Part shown: in pieces, positions 5,592 to 12,561 of the stretch
Position numbering within the stretch: the first letter of the stretch is position 1
How the letters are laid out: each line of letters begins with the position of its first letter
From: Desulfuromonadales bacterium
GTDB lineage: Bacteria > Desulfobacterota > Desulfuromonadia > Geobacterales > Pseudopelobacteraceae
Direction of reading: 5' to 3'
Assembly: GCA_015688915.1 (NCBI GenBank)
Contig: JAATGX010000052.1
Coordinates: 1-14,379 of the forward strand
DNA length: 14,379 bases
Program-made: the position numbers and the translations under genes
Notes under the pieces: model-generated
What the model was told of the DNA's origin: nothing
The model's database searches: none
Seen by the model: only the letters and a program-made list of their open reading frames with translations

Positions 5592-7283
5592 CTAGAAACG
5601 GACCTCGAAGGTCGCGTAGACGTCATGCGCCTCCTTCATGGGAGCCAAAACCAGCATGTCAGTCGGCTTGATGGAGGAAATTTTGACCGGGGCGCCGACC
5701 CAGTTGTTGCTGCCGGTGTACTCAAAGTCATAATACTGGTAGCCGATCTTGAAGAATGCCTTGCTCAGGTAGGAGGAGATCGGTTTGAGGTTGAGTTCCT
5801 GAATTATGTAGGGTTCGAACACATTGCCGCGGGTCCCGACCTTGCTGGTCCACATGTCGTCGGCCGAAGGAGCGAAGGTAATCCAATCCCTGGAACCGTG
5901 GTTGAACTCGAAGCCGAGCTTGGTTTTCGAGGGGAGGTCGTAGCGAACGCCGACATATGCTGCCCAGCCGGTCTTGTCCCTGGGGGCTTCCGGCTGGAAG
6001 AACTGGCCCGTGCCAAGCCCCATGAAGCCAAACTGTGAGGAGACATTGTTGTTGGGATGGGTGATACTCAGGCCGAAGTCGGCAAACATGTTGAGATTGC
6101 CGGGGCCGACATTCCTGAGGGTACTCATGGCGCCGGCGCCGTACCAGTCGATATCGCCCAGGTTGGTTTTAGGCGCCGTATCTCCGAAAGCGGAGTTCGT
6201 CATGACCGGCGCATCGAAGATATTGAAACCGCGATTCCATTGCAACCAGACACGCAAGGGGTCGGTATCAACGGGAATAATCGCCACACCCAGCATATCG
6301 GTGTCCTTGATGCTGTTGGCAGGAGTTTTGATACCGCTGTCAAAGCCGCGGCCATAGCAGACCTTGGCATAGGCGCCGGGCAGCATCTCGATGTCCGGGG
6401 CCCAGCCGAGAGTCATACCGTCAAACGCGTAGTCAACCAGCAGGGCCGGTGTCCCGCCGTTGCCGGGGCGTTCGTTGTTGAGCCGCAGGTTGGTGGGCGC
6501 ACCGTTGGTGGAAGGACGACGGCCGACCGAGAACCAGACCGGCTGTTCGGCGATATTACTCCAGGTGGCATATACGCGATCTACGTTCAAGAGGCTATCA
6601 GAGGGAACATGGCTCAGGGTGCCGTCAAAAATGCCTGCACGGTCGGAAAAGTAGTTACCGGTCGCTGGTCCGGCATCCTGCGATCCGAACACCTTGTACA
6701 TATCAAGTTTTGCGTTGACCGTCACATCCTGGGTGGCCTTGGCGTGCAGGTCGAGGCCGAACTTGTTGGTATAGAGAGTTTCGTTTTGCGGTTTATAGGC
6801 CGGGACTTGAACAGCAAAATTCTGCAAGCCTCCCAATATGGCCTGATTTGCCGCCAAGAACGCGTTTGCCTGACTGAATGTTTTTATTGTTGCCATTTGC
6901 TGTGAAAACGTCATCAGGCCGGAGAGGTTGCCTGCCCACTGTTGAGCGGTCATGCCATTAACGGCAGTTCCCGTTGCTGTTGCCGTAAAGAAGTTTGATT
7001 GCATCGTGTTTTGCGCATTTGCAAATGTAGACATGACATCCGTATATGCAGCCGTCCTGCCATGCAATGAATCCGCCCTGAAGCGGTACTCGCCACCGAT
7101 GGTCAACCATTTGCTGAGCGACTTGTCCTCGTTCTTCTTGACCTGTCCCTTGAGCTCCATGATTTCCTTTGTCAATCTGTCGAATTTTTTCTGCAGGTCA
7201 TCATCAGCCGCGCGCGCCGCAACAGGAAGCGATACACCAGCGACAAGAGCCAGGAACCCCAACGTCACTACGGTTTTCTTCAT
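5592..7283 (-). CDS. Outer-membrane beta-barrel porin, DUF3373 (OmpJ-like) family
   Basis: A 563-residue protein with a signal peptide (1-25, PVAARA), then a short coiled coil (about 28-53, LQKKFDRLTKEIMELKGQV), then a barrel that opens with WLTIGGEYRFRADSLHG (59-75). The rest alternates aromatic and polar strands and ends in Phe (YATFEVRF), the usual C-terminal signal for outer-membrane insertion. The RFRADSLHG entry is typical of DUF3373 porins, abundant in Geobacter and needed there for normal cell-surface cytochrome function (OmpJ). Residues about 85-150 form a Gln/Ala/Thr-rich insertion of low complexity. The ribosome site AAGGAGG is near perfect. It is the first gene of the cytochrome cluster and diverges from the LysR-type regulator. 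It may be a substrate channel or a barrel for cytochromes; the sequence does not decide. Confidence 0.85.
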   Translation of the reverse strand: MKKTVVTLGFLALVAGVSLPVAARAADDDLQKKFDRLTKEIMELKGQVKKNEDKSLSKWLTIGGEYRFRADSLHGRTAAYTDVMSTFANAQNTMQSNFFTATATGTAVNGMTAQQWAGNLSGLMTFSQQMATIKTFSQANAFLAANQAILGGLQNFAVQVPAYKPQNETLYTNKFGLDLHAKATQDVTVNAKLDMYKVFGSQDAGPATGNYFSDRAGIFDGTLSHVPSDSLLNVDRVYATWSNIAEQPVWFSVGRRPSTNGAPTNLRLNNERPGNGGTPALLVDYAFDGMTLGWAPDIEMLPGAYAKVCYGRGFDSGIKTPANSIKDTDMLGVAIIPVDTDPLRVWLQWNRGFNIFDAPVMTNSAFGDTAPKTNLGDIDWYGAGAMSTLRNVGPGNLNMFADFGLSITHPNNNVSSQFGFMGLGTGQFFQPEAPRDKTGWAAYVGVRYDLPSKTKLGFEFNHGSRDWITFAPSADDMWTSKVGTRGNVFEPYIIQELNLKPISSYLSKAFFKIGYQYYDFEYTGSNNWVGAPVKISSIKPTDMLVLAPMKEAHDVYATFEVRF

Positions 7284-7334
7284 TGAATCCTCCTTTTTGT
7301 TTGTGATGCAGTAGCTCGATGCAACTCAAATCAG

Positions 7335-7386
7335 GTATGCATTTACTGTCATTTTCAAATATATTGAAAACGAAATATTTGCATAC
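7335..7386. promoter_or_regulatory. Nested inverted repeats, probable LysR-type operator
   Basis: An outer dyad, GTATGCA at 7335-7341 and TGCATAC at 7380-7386, and an inner dyad, TTTTCAA at 7352-7358 and TTGAAAA at 7364-7370, share almost the same centre (about 7361). The inner dyad contains a T-N11-A match (T7355 to A7367), the usual core of LysR-family sites. The inner dyad overlaps the lysR -35 box, so autorepression is likely, as is control of the divergent porin cluster. ATGCA or TGCAT also occurs at 7306, 7319, 7400 and 7408, so the whole 7284-7432 region is unusually rich in this core. No strong -10 box is visible for the porin, consistent with a need for activation. Confidence 0.6.
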
Positions 7387-7392
7387 TACTAT
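7364..7392 (+). promoter_or_regulatory. Sigma-70-type promoter of the lysR gene
   Basis: The -35 hexamer TTGAAA (7364-7369) is separated by exactly 17 bases from TACTAT (7387-7392). These match the consensus at five and four of six positions. The box lies 41 bases upstream of the GTG start and overlaps the operator dyad. Confidence 0.55.
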
Positions 7393-7432
7393 GCGTTTTA
7401 TGCAACGATGCATCCGGGGAAAGGAGTGCCAT

Positions 7433-8344
7433 GTGAAATCAGAATATTTTCGGACATTTGTTGAGTCGATAACCTTGGGAAGCTTTTCGAAGGCGGCTGA
7501 AAAATTATTTGTCACCCAGTCAGCCGTCTCGCGCCGCATCCAGCTTTTGGAGGAGCATTACGGTTATCCGCTCATTGACAGGAGCGGTCCTGTACTGGTG
7601 CCAACGGAGGCGGGAAGGATTGTCCTGGAAAAGGCCAATAAAATGATCGCGCTGGAGAGAGAACTGGTTCATGACCTGCACGAATACGAACAAAAACCAG
7701 GCATAACCTTTTGCTGCACACCGGCTTTTGGAATTGCCTACCTGCCTGAAATCATGAAGCGTTTCATGCTGCTGCATTCCAGTACGTCAGAGATGAATTT
7801 TTCCTTTGAATTGCCGGACAAGGTTGTTGAGGGTCTGCGTGAAGGGGTTTACCAGGCGGGGGTTATCGAGCATTCGGAGTGCTATGATCTCAACGGATTC
7901 GAGACCCATAAGCTGCCGGACGACGAATTGGTCTTTGTCAGTGCTCCGCTTCTCGGTCTCGGCGAACAAGGCGTGACTATCGATCAACTCGTCAAATATG
8001 ATCTCTACATCAGGAAGGAAGGGTGTTGCTCAAGCAAGCTGCTTTCGTTCAACATGAGGAATAATGGCTGGAGTTGCGCCGATTTTGTCCGAACCATCGT
8101 GTGCGACGATCTGCACCTTATCATCAGCGCGGTGTGTGAGGGAAACGGCATCACGTTTGTCTCGCGGTCGCTGGTGGAACAGCATCTGCGTCAGGGAATC
8201 CTCCGGGAACATCGTGTTGCCGGGTTCAATCATACGCACCACCGGACACTCATAGTGCCCCGGGTTCCGCAACCTCTTCTGAAAGATTTCATTGCCAGCA
8301 TCTTCGCGGCCTTCGGTCCGCCGGGGCCGCTATCTTCAAGCTGA
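7433..8344 (+). CDS. LysR-family transcriptional regulator
   Basis: I place the start at GTG 7433, because AAGGAG at 7421-7426 lies 6 bases upstream and the protein then begins as LysR proteins do. The longer frame from ATG 7319 would translate through the promoter. The product is 303 residues. The N-terminal helix-turn-helix is clear (GSFSKAAEKLFVTQSAVSRR, 16-35), followed by a linker helix and a substrate-binding domain (about 90-295). Eight cysteines lie in the effector half (94, 95, 150, 198, 199, 215, 224, 235) and none in the DNA-binding part, which is unusual and could allow redox or metal sensing. It diverges from the porin-cytochrome cluster, the likely target. The effector is unknown. 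The gene converges with proC over 21 bp. Confidence 0.88.
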   Translation: MKSEYFRTFVESITLGSFSKAAEKLFVTQSAVSRRIQLLEEHYGYPLIDRSGPVLVPTEAGRIVLEKANKMIALERELVHDLHEYEQKPGITFCCTPAFGIAYLPEIMKRFMLLHSSTSEMNFSFELPDKVVEGLREGVYQAGVIEHSECYDLNGFETHKLPDDELVFVSAPLLGLGEQGVTIDQLVKYDLYIRKEGCCSSKLLSFNMRNNGWSCADFVRTIVCDDLHLIISAVCEGNGITFVSRSLVEQHLRQGILREHRVAGFNHTHHRTLIVPRVPQPLLKDFIASIFAAFGPPGPLSSS

Positions 8345-8365
8345 TTCCCCATGGTTTTCCGTGCC

Positions 8366-9178
8366 TTATTTCCCGGCAAGCTCCTTGGAACGCTGGGTGG
8401 CCGCATCCACGGCATCCATGATCAGCCCGCGAAACCGGCCGTTTTCCAGGGCGTGCAGAGCGGCGATGGTCGTTCCGCCGGGCGAGGTGACGCGTTCCCT
8501 GAGCAACGCCGTATGCTCGCCGGTTTCGGATGCCATGGCCGCCGCACCCAGCACGGTCTGCACCGCCAGGCTCGCGGCCACATCCCGCGGTAGTCCGTTC
8601 TTTACCCCGGCATCGGCCAGCGCCTCGATAAAGGTGAATACATAGGCTGGCCCGCTGCCGGACAGGCCGGTGACTGCGTCCATCTGCTTCTCCGGCACGG
8701 CGACAACCACACCGACGAGGGAAAAGATCTCACGGGCACTATCCAGGTCCTGCTCCGTGGCCTTCCGGCCGGGGGAGAGCGCCGTGGCAGCCGCCTGGAT
8801 CAGGGCCGGCGTGTTGGGCATGCAACGCACCACCCGCACGCCGTTGGCCAGGGTTTCTTCGATGAAGCCGGTGGAAATGCCGGCCATGATGGAGATGACC
8901 AGCGTGTCGGCTGATATGACCGGTTCCAGGCCGGTCAGCACGCTGGCCGCCATCTGTGGCTTGATGGCGAGGATGATGATGTCGGACCGGCGCGCCACGT
9001 CCAGGTTGTCGTCGGTAACCTCTGCGGAGTATTCCGTTGAAAGGAAATCCCGGCGAAGCGGCACCGGTTCCGCCACCATGATGGACCCTGCCGGAACGCC
9101 GCCTGCCAGCAACCCTTTGATAATAGCCTCGGCCATGTTGCCGCCGCCGATGAATCCGATCTTCTTGCCGTCGAGCAT
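8366..9178 (-). CDS. proC: Pyrroline-5-carboxylate reductase
   Basis: A 270-residue cytosolic enzyme that reduces pyrroline-5-carboxylate to proline with NAD(P)H, the last step of proline synthesis. Visible motifs are the Rossmann start IGFIGGGNMAEAII (7-20), ILAIKPQ, the VVRCMPNTPALI block, the ALSPG turn, GLSGSGPAYVF and the C-terminal RERVTSPGGTT signature. Length and all signatures are normal for the family. The ribosome site AAGGAGG is strong. It follows the hopanoid/EamA genes on the same strand after a 135-bp gap that holds a repeat, so co-transcription with them is uncertain. Confidence 0.96.
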   Translation of the reverse strand: MLDGKKIGFIGGGNMAEAIIKGLLAGGVPAGSIMVAEPVPLRRDFLSTEYSAEVTDDNLDVARRSDIIILAIKPQMAASVLTGLEPVISADTLVISIMAGISTGFIEETLANGVRVVRCMPNTPALIQAAATALSPGRKATEQDLDSAREIFSLVGVVVAVPEKQMDAVTGLSGSGPAYVFTFIEALADAGVKNGLPRDVAASLAVQTVLGAAAMASETGEHTALLRERVTSPGGTTIAALHALENGRFRGLIMDAVDAATQRSKELAGK

Positions 9179-9209
9179 GTCGTCCTCCTTTGAAGACTAA
9201 AAGCGGTAT

Positions 9210-9300
9210 CTCACTCGCTCACTCCGTTCGCTAGAGCTCACAGAGGCACAGAGAAAGACTTCGCAACGGACTTCTTCGTGAGCTCTGTGTGCTCTGTGAG
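9210..9300. repeat. Dispersed CTCTGTG-type repeat with long inverted arms
   Basis: CTCACAGAGGCACAGAG (9237-9253) and CTCTGTGTGCTCTGTGAG (9283-9300) are near-perfect inverted copies around a 29-base centre. They are preceded by a TCACTCGCTCACTCCGTTCGCT block, another sequence I associate with bacterial intergenic repeats. The element lies in the gap between the EamA-like gene and proC. It may act as an mRNA-stabilising or terminating hairpin for the upstream hopanoid genes. A shorter related copy is at 231-250. Confidence 0.6.
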
Positions 9301-9313
9301 AGACGCCTTTCAG

Positions 9314-9694
9314 CTAGCTTCCGCCGCTCTTGGTAATCATCATCACGCCGATGCAGACCAGCACGGTCCCGGCCCAGCGCAGGGGAGACACGACCTCGCC
9401 CAGGAAATACTGGGAGAGAAAAGCCACCAGCACATAGTTGAGCGCCTGCATCGGAAGCGCCACCGACAGGTCTTCCCAGGAGAGCACCGCCAACCAAAGG
9501 AAGAAAAACACGGCCAGCATGGCAGTGCCGATGATGAGCTTCGGGTTGGTCAGGGCTCGCAGGGCCGCATCAATGATACCCCGCAGGTTCATGGCCGAGA
9601 TGTCCCCCATCTCCTTCATCCCCTTGGCCAGCAGGATATCCCCAATGGTTCCGGCGGTCACCGCCATGAACATAACGATCAGCGTTTTAAGCAT
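9314..9694 (-). CDS. Small EamA/DMT-type membrane protein
   Basis: A 126-residue protein with four predicted transmembrane helices (about 3-20, 51-71, 77-96, 104-121), half the size of a normal ten-helix EamA transporter. Family features are an early GDILLAKGMKEMG loop, a P-x-QALNYVLVAFLSQYFLGE segment and a last helix with GTVLVCIGVMMI. Such half-size proteins usually work as dimers in the inner membrane to move small metabolites or lipid-linked sugars. The start overlaps the hpnK stop by 8 bases, so the two are translationally coupled. This ties it to hopanoid modification. Its substrate is unknown; flipping or export of a hopanoid or its sugar donor is an inference from position. Confidence 0.82.
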   Translation of the reverse strand: MLKTLIVMFMAVTAGTIGDILLAKGMKEMGDISAMNLRGIIDAALRALTNPKLIIGTAMLAVFFFLWLAVLSWEDLSVALPMQALNYVLVAFLSQYFLGEVVSPLRWAGTVLVCIGVMMITKSGGS

Positions 9695-10556
9695 GTCCCT
9701 TCCTGTCCCCCCGGTAATTGTACAATTCTATTCCCAGCGCATCCAGCTTCTGTCTGACCCGTTGGCTGGTGATGGCGGCCAGTTCCGCCTCGTGGCGGTA
9801 ATCCGGCATGCGGCGGCTGATCTCCTCGTCCGGCAGCAGGCCGGGGTGAAAATAGATCTCGGTCAGCCCATCCTCCAAGCCATCGAGGATGTTGAGGATG
9901 TACTCCTCGGTCATGCGGCCGGAATTGAGCACCCCTTTGACCTCGACGGCGTGGCGGATGCCCAGTCGTTTCAGTACGGGCCGGGCCTGGGCGGCCAGCG
10001 CTCCGAAGATCACCCGTTCCACGGCCTTGCCCGCGACACGCTCCCGGTCAAAGGCCAGGTTGTGGAGAAGCCGCTCCCGGGAAAGGCGGAAACTGGTGAT
10101 GCCGTGGCGCGGCATCAGGTCGGCCAGAAAGGCAAAGACCGTGGGGTGCAGGTGGATGTTGAGGTGCCCGTCCACGTGGGAAAGCGGGATGCCTGCATCG
10201 CGAACCTTCACGATCTGGGCCTCGATCTCCTGTTTCAGTTGTTTGTAGAGCCCCTTGTCAAAGAAGTAGCGCATGCCCGCCGCTACCGGGTTGTCGGTAA
10301 AGTTCCCCGCCTCGTCCACCAGGCCGGGAACCCGGTCCGGCGGCAGCACCGCCGCACCCTGCACCAGGGTCAGGTGCAGGCCGACCTGGAGGCCGGGGTT
10401 GCGTCGGGCGATCTCGACCGCCTCGTCAAAGGCCGCACCGTTCGGCATGATCGAGGCATTGGTGAGGATGCCGTCGCGCCAGGCCTTTTCCACGGCGGCA
10501 TTCACACCCGGTGACAGGCCGAAGTCGTCGGAGGTGATGATCAAGTGGCGGCTCAT
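9687..10556 (-). CDS. hpnK: Hopanoid biosynthesis deacetylase HpnK (YdjC-like)
   Basis: A 289-residue cytosolic or membrane-associated protein of the YdjC/ChbG carbohydrate deacetylase fold. Motifs seen are LIITSDDFGLSPGVN (5-19, metal-binding Asp pair), NASIMPNG (33-40), GLHLTL with H61, and SHVDGHLNIHLHP with H127 and H131. In Burkholderia, genetic work placed HpnK as the enzyme that removes the acetyl group from N-acetylglucosaminyl-bacteriohopanetetrol, giving the glucosamine form on which HpnJ acts. The start is ATG 10556, which overlaps the hpnJ stop as ATGA; the frame upstream of it is only a shadow of hpnJ. The stop overlaps the EamA-like gene. The HpnK rather than general YdjC assignment rests on the hpnJ neighbour. 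Confidence 0.9.
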   Translation of the reverse strand: MSRHLIITSDDFGLSPGVNAAVEKAWRDGILTNASIMPNGAAFDEAVEIARRNPGLQVGLHLTLVQGAAVLPPDRVPGLVDEAGNFTDNPVAAGMRYFFDKGLYKQLKQEIEAQIVKVRDAGIPLSHVDGHLNIHLHPTVFAFLADLMPRHGITSFRLSRERLLHNLAFDRERVAGKAVERVIFGALAAQARPVLKRLGIRHAVEVKGVLNSGRMTEEYILNILDGLEDGLTEIYFHPGLLPDEEISRRMPDYRHEAELAAITSQRVRQKLDALGIELYNYRGDRKGHA

Positions 10557-11983
10557 GTGCAGTCCGGGCAGGATTCCTTCCGCTTGCGCATGTACTCCAG
10601 GTACTGCTTGCCTTCCTTGAGCAGTTTCCTGCGTTCTTCGCCGTCCACGATCATCCTGCCGATGCTGCGCAGGATGTATTTCGGCCGGAAGTAGAACTTG
10701 TTGTAGAACTCCTCCACCGAGTTGAAGATCTCGGCGTTGGAGAGGTGCGGATAGTTGATGACGCACTTCTGGTGGCCGGTATCGTCGATGAAGTTGTCCG
10801 ATGAGATCCAGCCTTTCTCCTTGCAGAGGTCGTAGAACTCGGTGCCGGGGTAGGGCGAGGCCAGGGACGCCTGTATGGAGTTGAGGTCGAGTCGTTTGGC
10901 GAACTCGATGGTCTCGTGGATCGTCTCTTTCGTCTCGCCCGGCAGTCCCATGATAAAGGCGCCGTGGATGGAGATTCCCAGTTTTTTACAGTCCTTGGTG
11001 AACTGGGTGGCCTGTTCCTTGGTCACTCCCTTTTTGATGTTCTTCAGGATCTGCTCGTTACCGCTCTCGTAGCCGACCACCACATGGCGCAATCCGGCTT
11101 CGCGCATCACCTTGAGCGTCTCGTAGTCACAGTTGGCCCGGGCGTTGATGGTCCAGGAGATACCCAGCGGCTTGATCAACTCGGCTACGGCCCGTGCGTG
11201 CCGCTTGTCGGCGGAGAACGTATCGTCGTCAAATGATAACTCACGCATTTCCGGAATGTTTTCCGTAATCCATTTGATCTCTTCATAGACATTTTGCGGG
11301 CTGCGGGTGCGCATCTGACGACCGGAGAAGGTCTGTGGCCAGAGGCAATAGATGCAGCGGGCCGGGCATCCGCGGCTGGAGTAGATCGAGACGTAGGGGT
11401 TCTTGAAATGGGGGATGACGTATTCCTTGATCGGCAGGTCGCGCTTGTAGACCTGCGCCACGAAGGGAAGCGCGTCCAGGTCCGCGATCGGCGGGCGGTC
11501 AGGGGTGTGGATGACCTTCTCTTCCCGAAGGAAGTTGATGCCGTCCACCTTTTCCCAATCCCGCCCTTCGCACAATTCCTTGGTGGAATAGTCAAATTCG
11601 CCGCGGCAGACAATGTCGATGATGCCCTTGCCGGCACGCAGCGACTCCTCCGGCAGAACGGTGACGTGGGGGCCGGTCAGGACGGTCACGATTGCCGGTT
11701 TGATCTCCTTGATGCGGCGGGCGGTCTCGATGTCGATGGCCAGGGTGGGGGTCGATGTGTACATCACCACCATGTCGAAATCCCTGGCGATCTTCAAGCA
11801 GTCATCCAGGGAGAACTTCTGTACCGGCGCATCCACAACGCGGCTCCCCTCGATCATCCCGGCCGGAAAACAGAGCCAGGTGGGATACCAGAATGAGGTC
11901 ACCTCGCGGGATGCCTGGTAGCGGGCACCGGCGCCGCCATCAAAGTCCTCGAAGGTGGGCGGGTTTAAAAATAGTGGTTTCAT
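10553..11983 (-). CDS. hpnJ: Hopanoid biosynthesis radical SAM protein HpnJ
   Basis: A 476-residue protein with an N-terminal Rossmann-like, cobalamin-binding-type domain (about 50-140, with VVMYTSTPTLAIDIE and VLTGPHVTVLPEE). A radical SAM domain follows, with the 4Fe-4S motif C206-X3-C210-X2-C213 (RGCPARCIYC), then ELSFDDDTF, VVVGYESGNEQIL and GAFIMGLPGET. A conserved hopanoid-type N-terminus (FLNPPTFEDFDGGAGARYQ) fits HpnJ. In Burkholderia HpnJ is required to convert glucosaminyl-bacteriohopanetetrol to the cyclitol ether, a sugar-ring contraction. The start has AAGGAG 5 bases upstream. It is the first gene of the hpnJ-hpnK-EamA unit. The other hopanoid genes (for example hpnI and the cyclase) are not in the window. 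Confidence 0.93.
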   Translation of the reverse strand: MKPLFLNPPTFEDFDGGAGARYQASREVTSFWYPTWLCFPAGMIEGSRVVDAPVQKFSLDDCLKIARDFDMVVMYTSTPTLAIDIETARRIKEIKPAIVTVLTGPHVTVLPEESLRAGKGIIDIVCRGEFDYSTKELCEGRDWEKVDGINFLREEKVIHTPDRPPIADLDALPFVAQVYKRDLPIKEYVIPHFKNPYVSIYSSRGCPARCIYCLWPQTFSGRQMRTRSPQNVYEEIKWITENIPEMRELSFDDDTFSADKRHARAVAELIKPLGISWTINARANCDYETLKVMREAGLRHVVVGYESGNEQILKNIKKGVTKEQATQFTKDCKKLGISIHGAFIMGLPGETKETIHETIEFAKRLDLNSIQASLASPYPGTEFYDLCKEKGWISSDNFIDDTGHQKCVINYPHLSNAEIFNSVEEFYNKFYFRPKYILRSIGRMIVDGEERRKLLKEGKQYLEYMRKRKESCPDCT

Positions 11984-12091
11984 TACTACTCCTTGTGCCG
12001 ATTCGTGAAACAGTTAGCCTATAGGTAAGTCGCGGGAAAGTCAAGGTTTACCCCTGAATCCGCGACGCTTGAGCCATGCGGGCCAATAGCA

Positions 12092-12119
12092 ACGGGGCAT
12101 CCATGTCTGGATGCCCCGT
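12092..12119 (-). terminator. Strong hairpin between hpnJ and the helix-hairpin-helix gene
   Basis: A 12-bp perfect stem (ACGGGGCATCCA / TGGATGCCCCGT) with a 4-base loop begins 27 bases after the stop of the upstream minus-strand gene. It probably ends that transcript before hpnJ. Only a poor T tract follows (TGCTATT), so it may be Rho-assisted or only protect the mRNA end. The rest of 11984-12145 shows no clear -35/-10 for hpnJ. Confidence 0.5.
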
Positions 12120-12145
12120 GCGTTGCGGCAGCCGTACTGCGGGGG

Positions 12146-12523
12146 TTATTTCTTTTTCGGCTGTTTGGCGATGATCTGGTCCTTGATCTTTTCATAGACG
12201 GCATCGGGGATGATCTTGCGGGATTCGAGCTGGGTCTTGTTGGCATAGGGGCGGTTGACGACGATCTTGGCGATGTAGGAGTCGCCCAGACCCGGGATGG
12301 CATTCAGTTCGGCGTCACTGGCGCTGTTGATATCCACCGGTTCTTTCTTTGCGACCCCCTTGGCATCGGTAGCTGTTCCCTTGGCGCCCGTGGTGGCGCT
12401 GTCCGCGGCCGGTTTTGCGGCCGGCTTGACAACCGGGTTCTTGGCGTCGGCGGCAAAGGAGAGAGTGGCGGAGAGCAGCAGTGCGACCAGGGTCAAAACG
12501 GTGTCGGCGAAATGTCTTTTCAT
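12146..12523 (-). CDS. Secreted helix-hairpin-helix protein, ComEA-like
   Basis: A 125-residue protein with a signal peptide (1-24, LSFA before AD), an Ala/Lys/Thr-rich low-complexity linker (about 25-61), and a C-terminal helix-hairpin-helix module. The module shows VDINSASDAELNAIPGLGDSYIAKI, the typical ComEA start, then a second hairpin around RKIIPDAVYEKIKDQI. This module binds double-stranded DNA without sequence preference. ComEA proteins hold incoming DNA in the periplasm during natural transformation, but many Geobacter-type bacteria carry such short secreted copies with no proven role. The ribosome site AGGAGG is 9 bases before ATG. It lies 38 bp after the alpha/beta hydrolase gene, probably in the same transcript. 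Confidence 0.85.
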   Translation of the reverse strand: MKRHFADTVLTLVALLLSATLSFAADAKNPVVKPAAKPAADSATTGAKGTATDAKGVAKKEPVDINSASDAELNAIPGLGDSYIAKIVVNRPYANKTQLESRKIIPDAVYEKIKDQIIAKQPKKK

Positions 12524-12561
12524 TGGCGTGCCTCCTCAAAAGAGATCAAACATGAGTTTTT

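Noticed and set aside
7319..7432. Longer LysR start at ATG 7319
   Set aside because: It would translate the promoter and operator dyad; GTG 7433 has an ideal ribosome site and gives the normal LysR N-terminus.
7415..7432. Sigma-54-like TGGCAC on the minus strand before the porin
   Set aside because: No GC element at the right distance, and the bases are the complement of the lysR ribosome site.
8345..8365. Bidirectional terminator between lysR and proC
   Set aside because: The 21-bp convergent gap has no stem of useful length and no T tract.
10557..10766. N-terminal extension of hpnK to ATG 10766
   Set aside because: The extension is an alternate frame inside hpnJ; ATG 10556 forms an ATGA overlap and starts the conserved SDDFG region.
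12040..12112. Short minus-strand frame with CYWPAWLKRRGFRGKP that looked like a gene end
   Set aside because: It overlaps the hairpin, has no start or ribosome site, and I could not tie it to a family; chance or a very old remnant.
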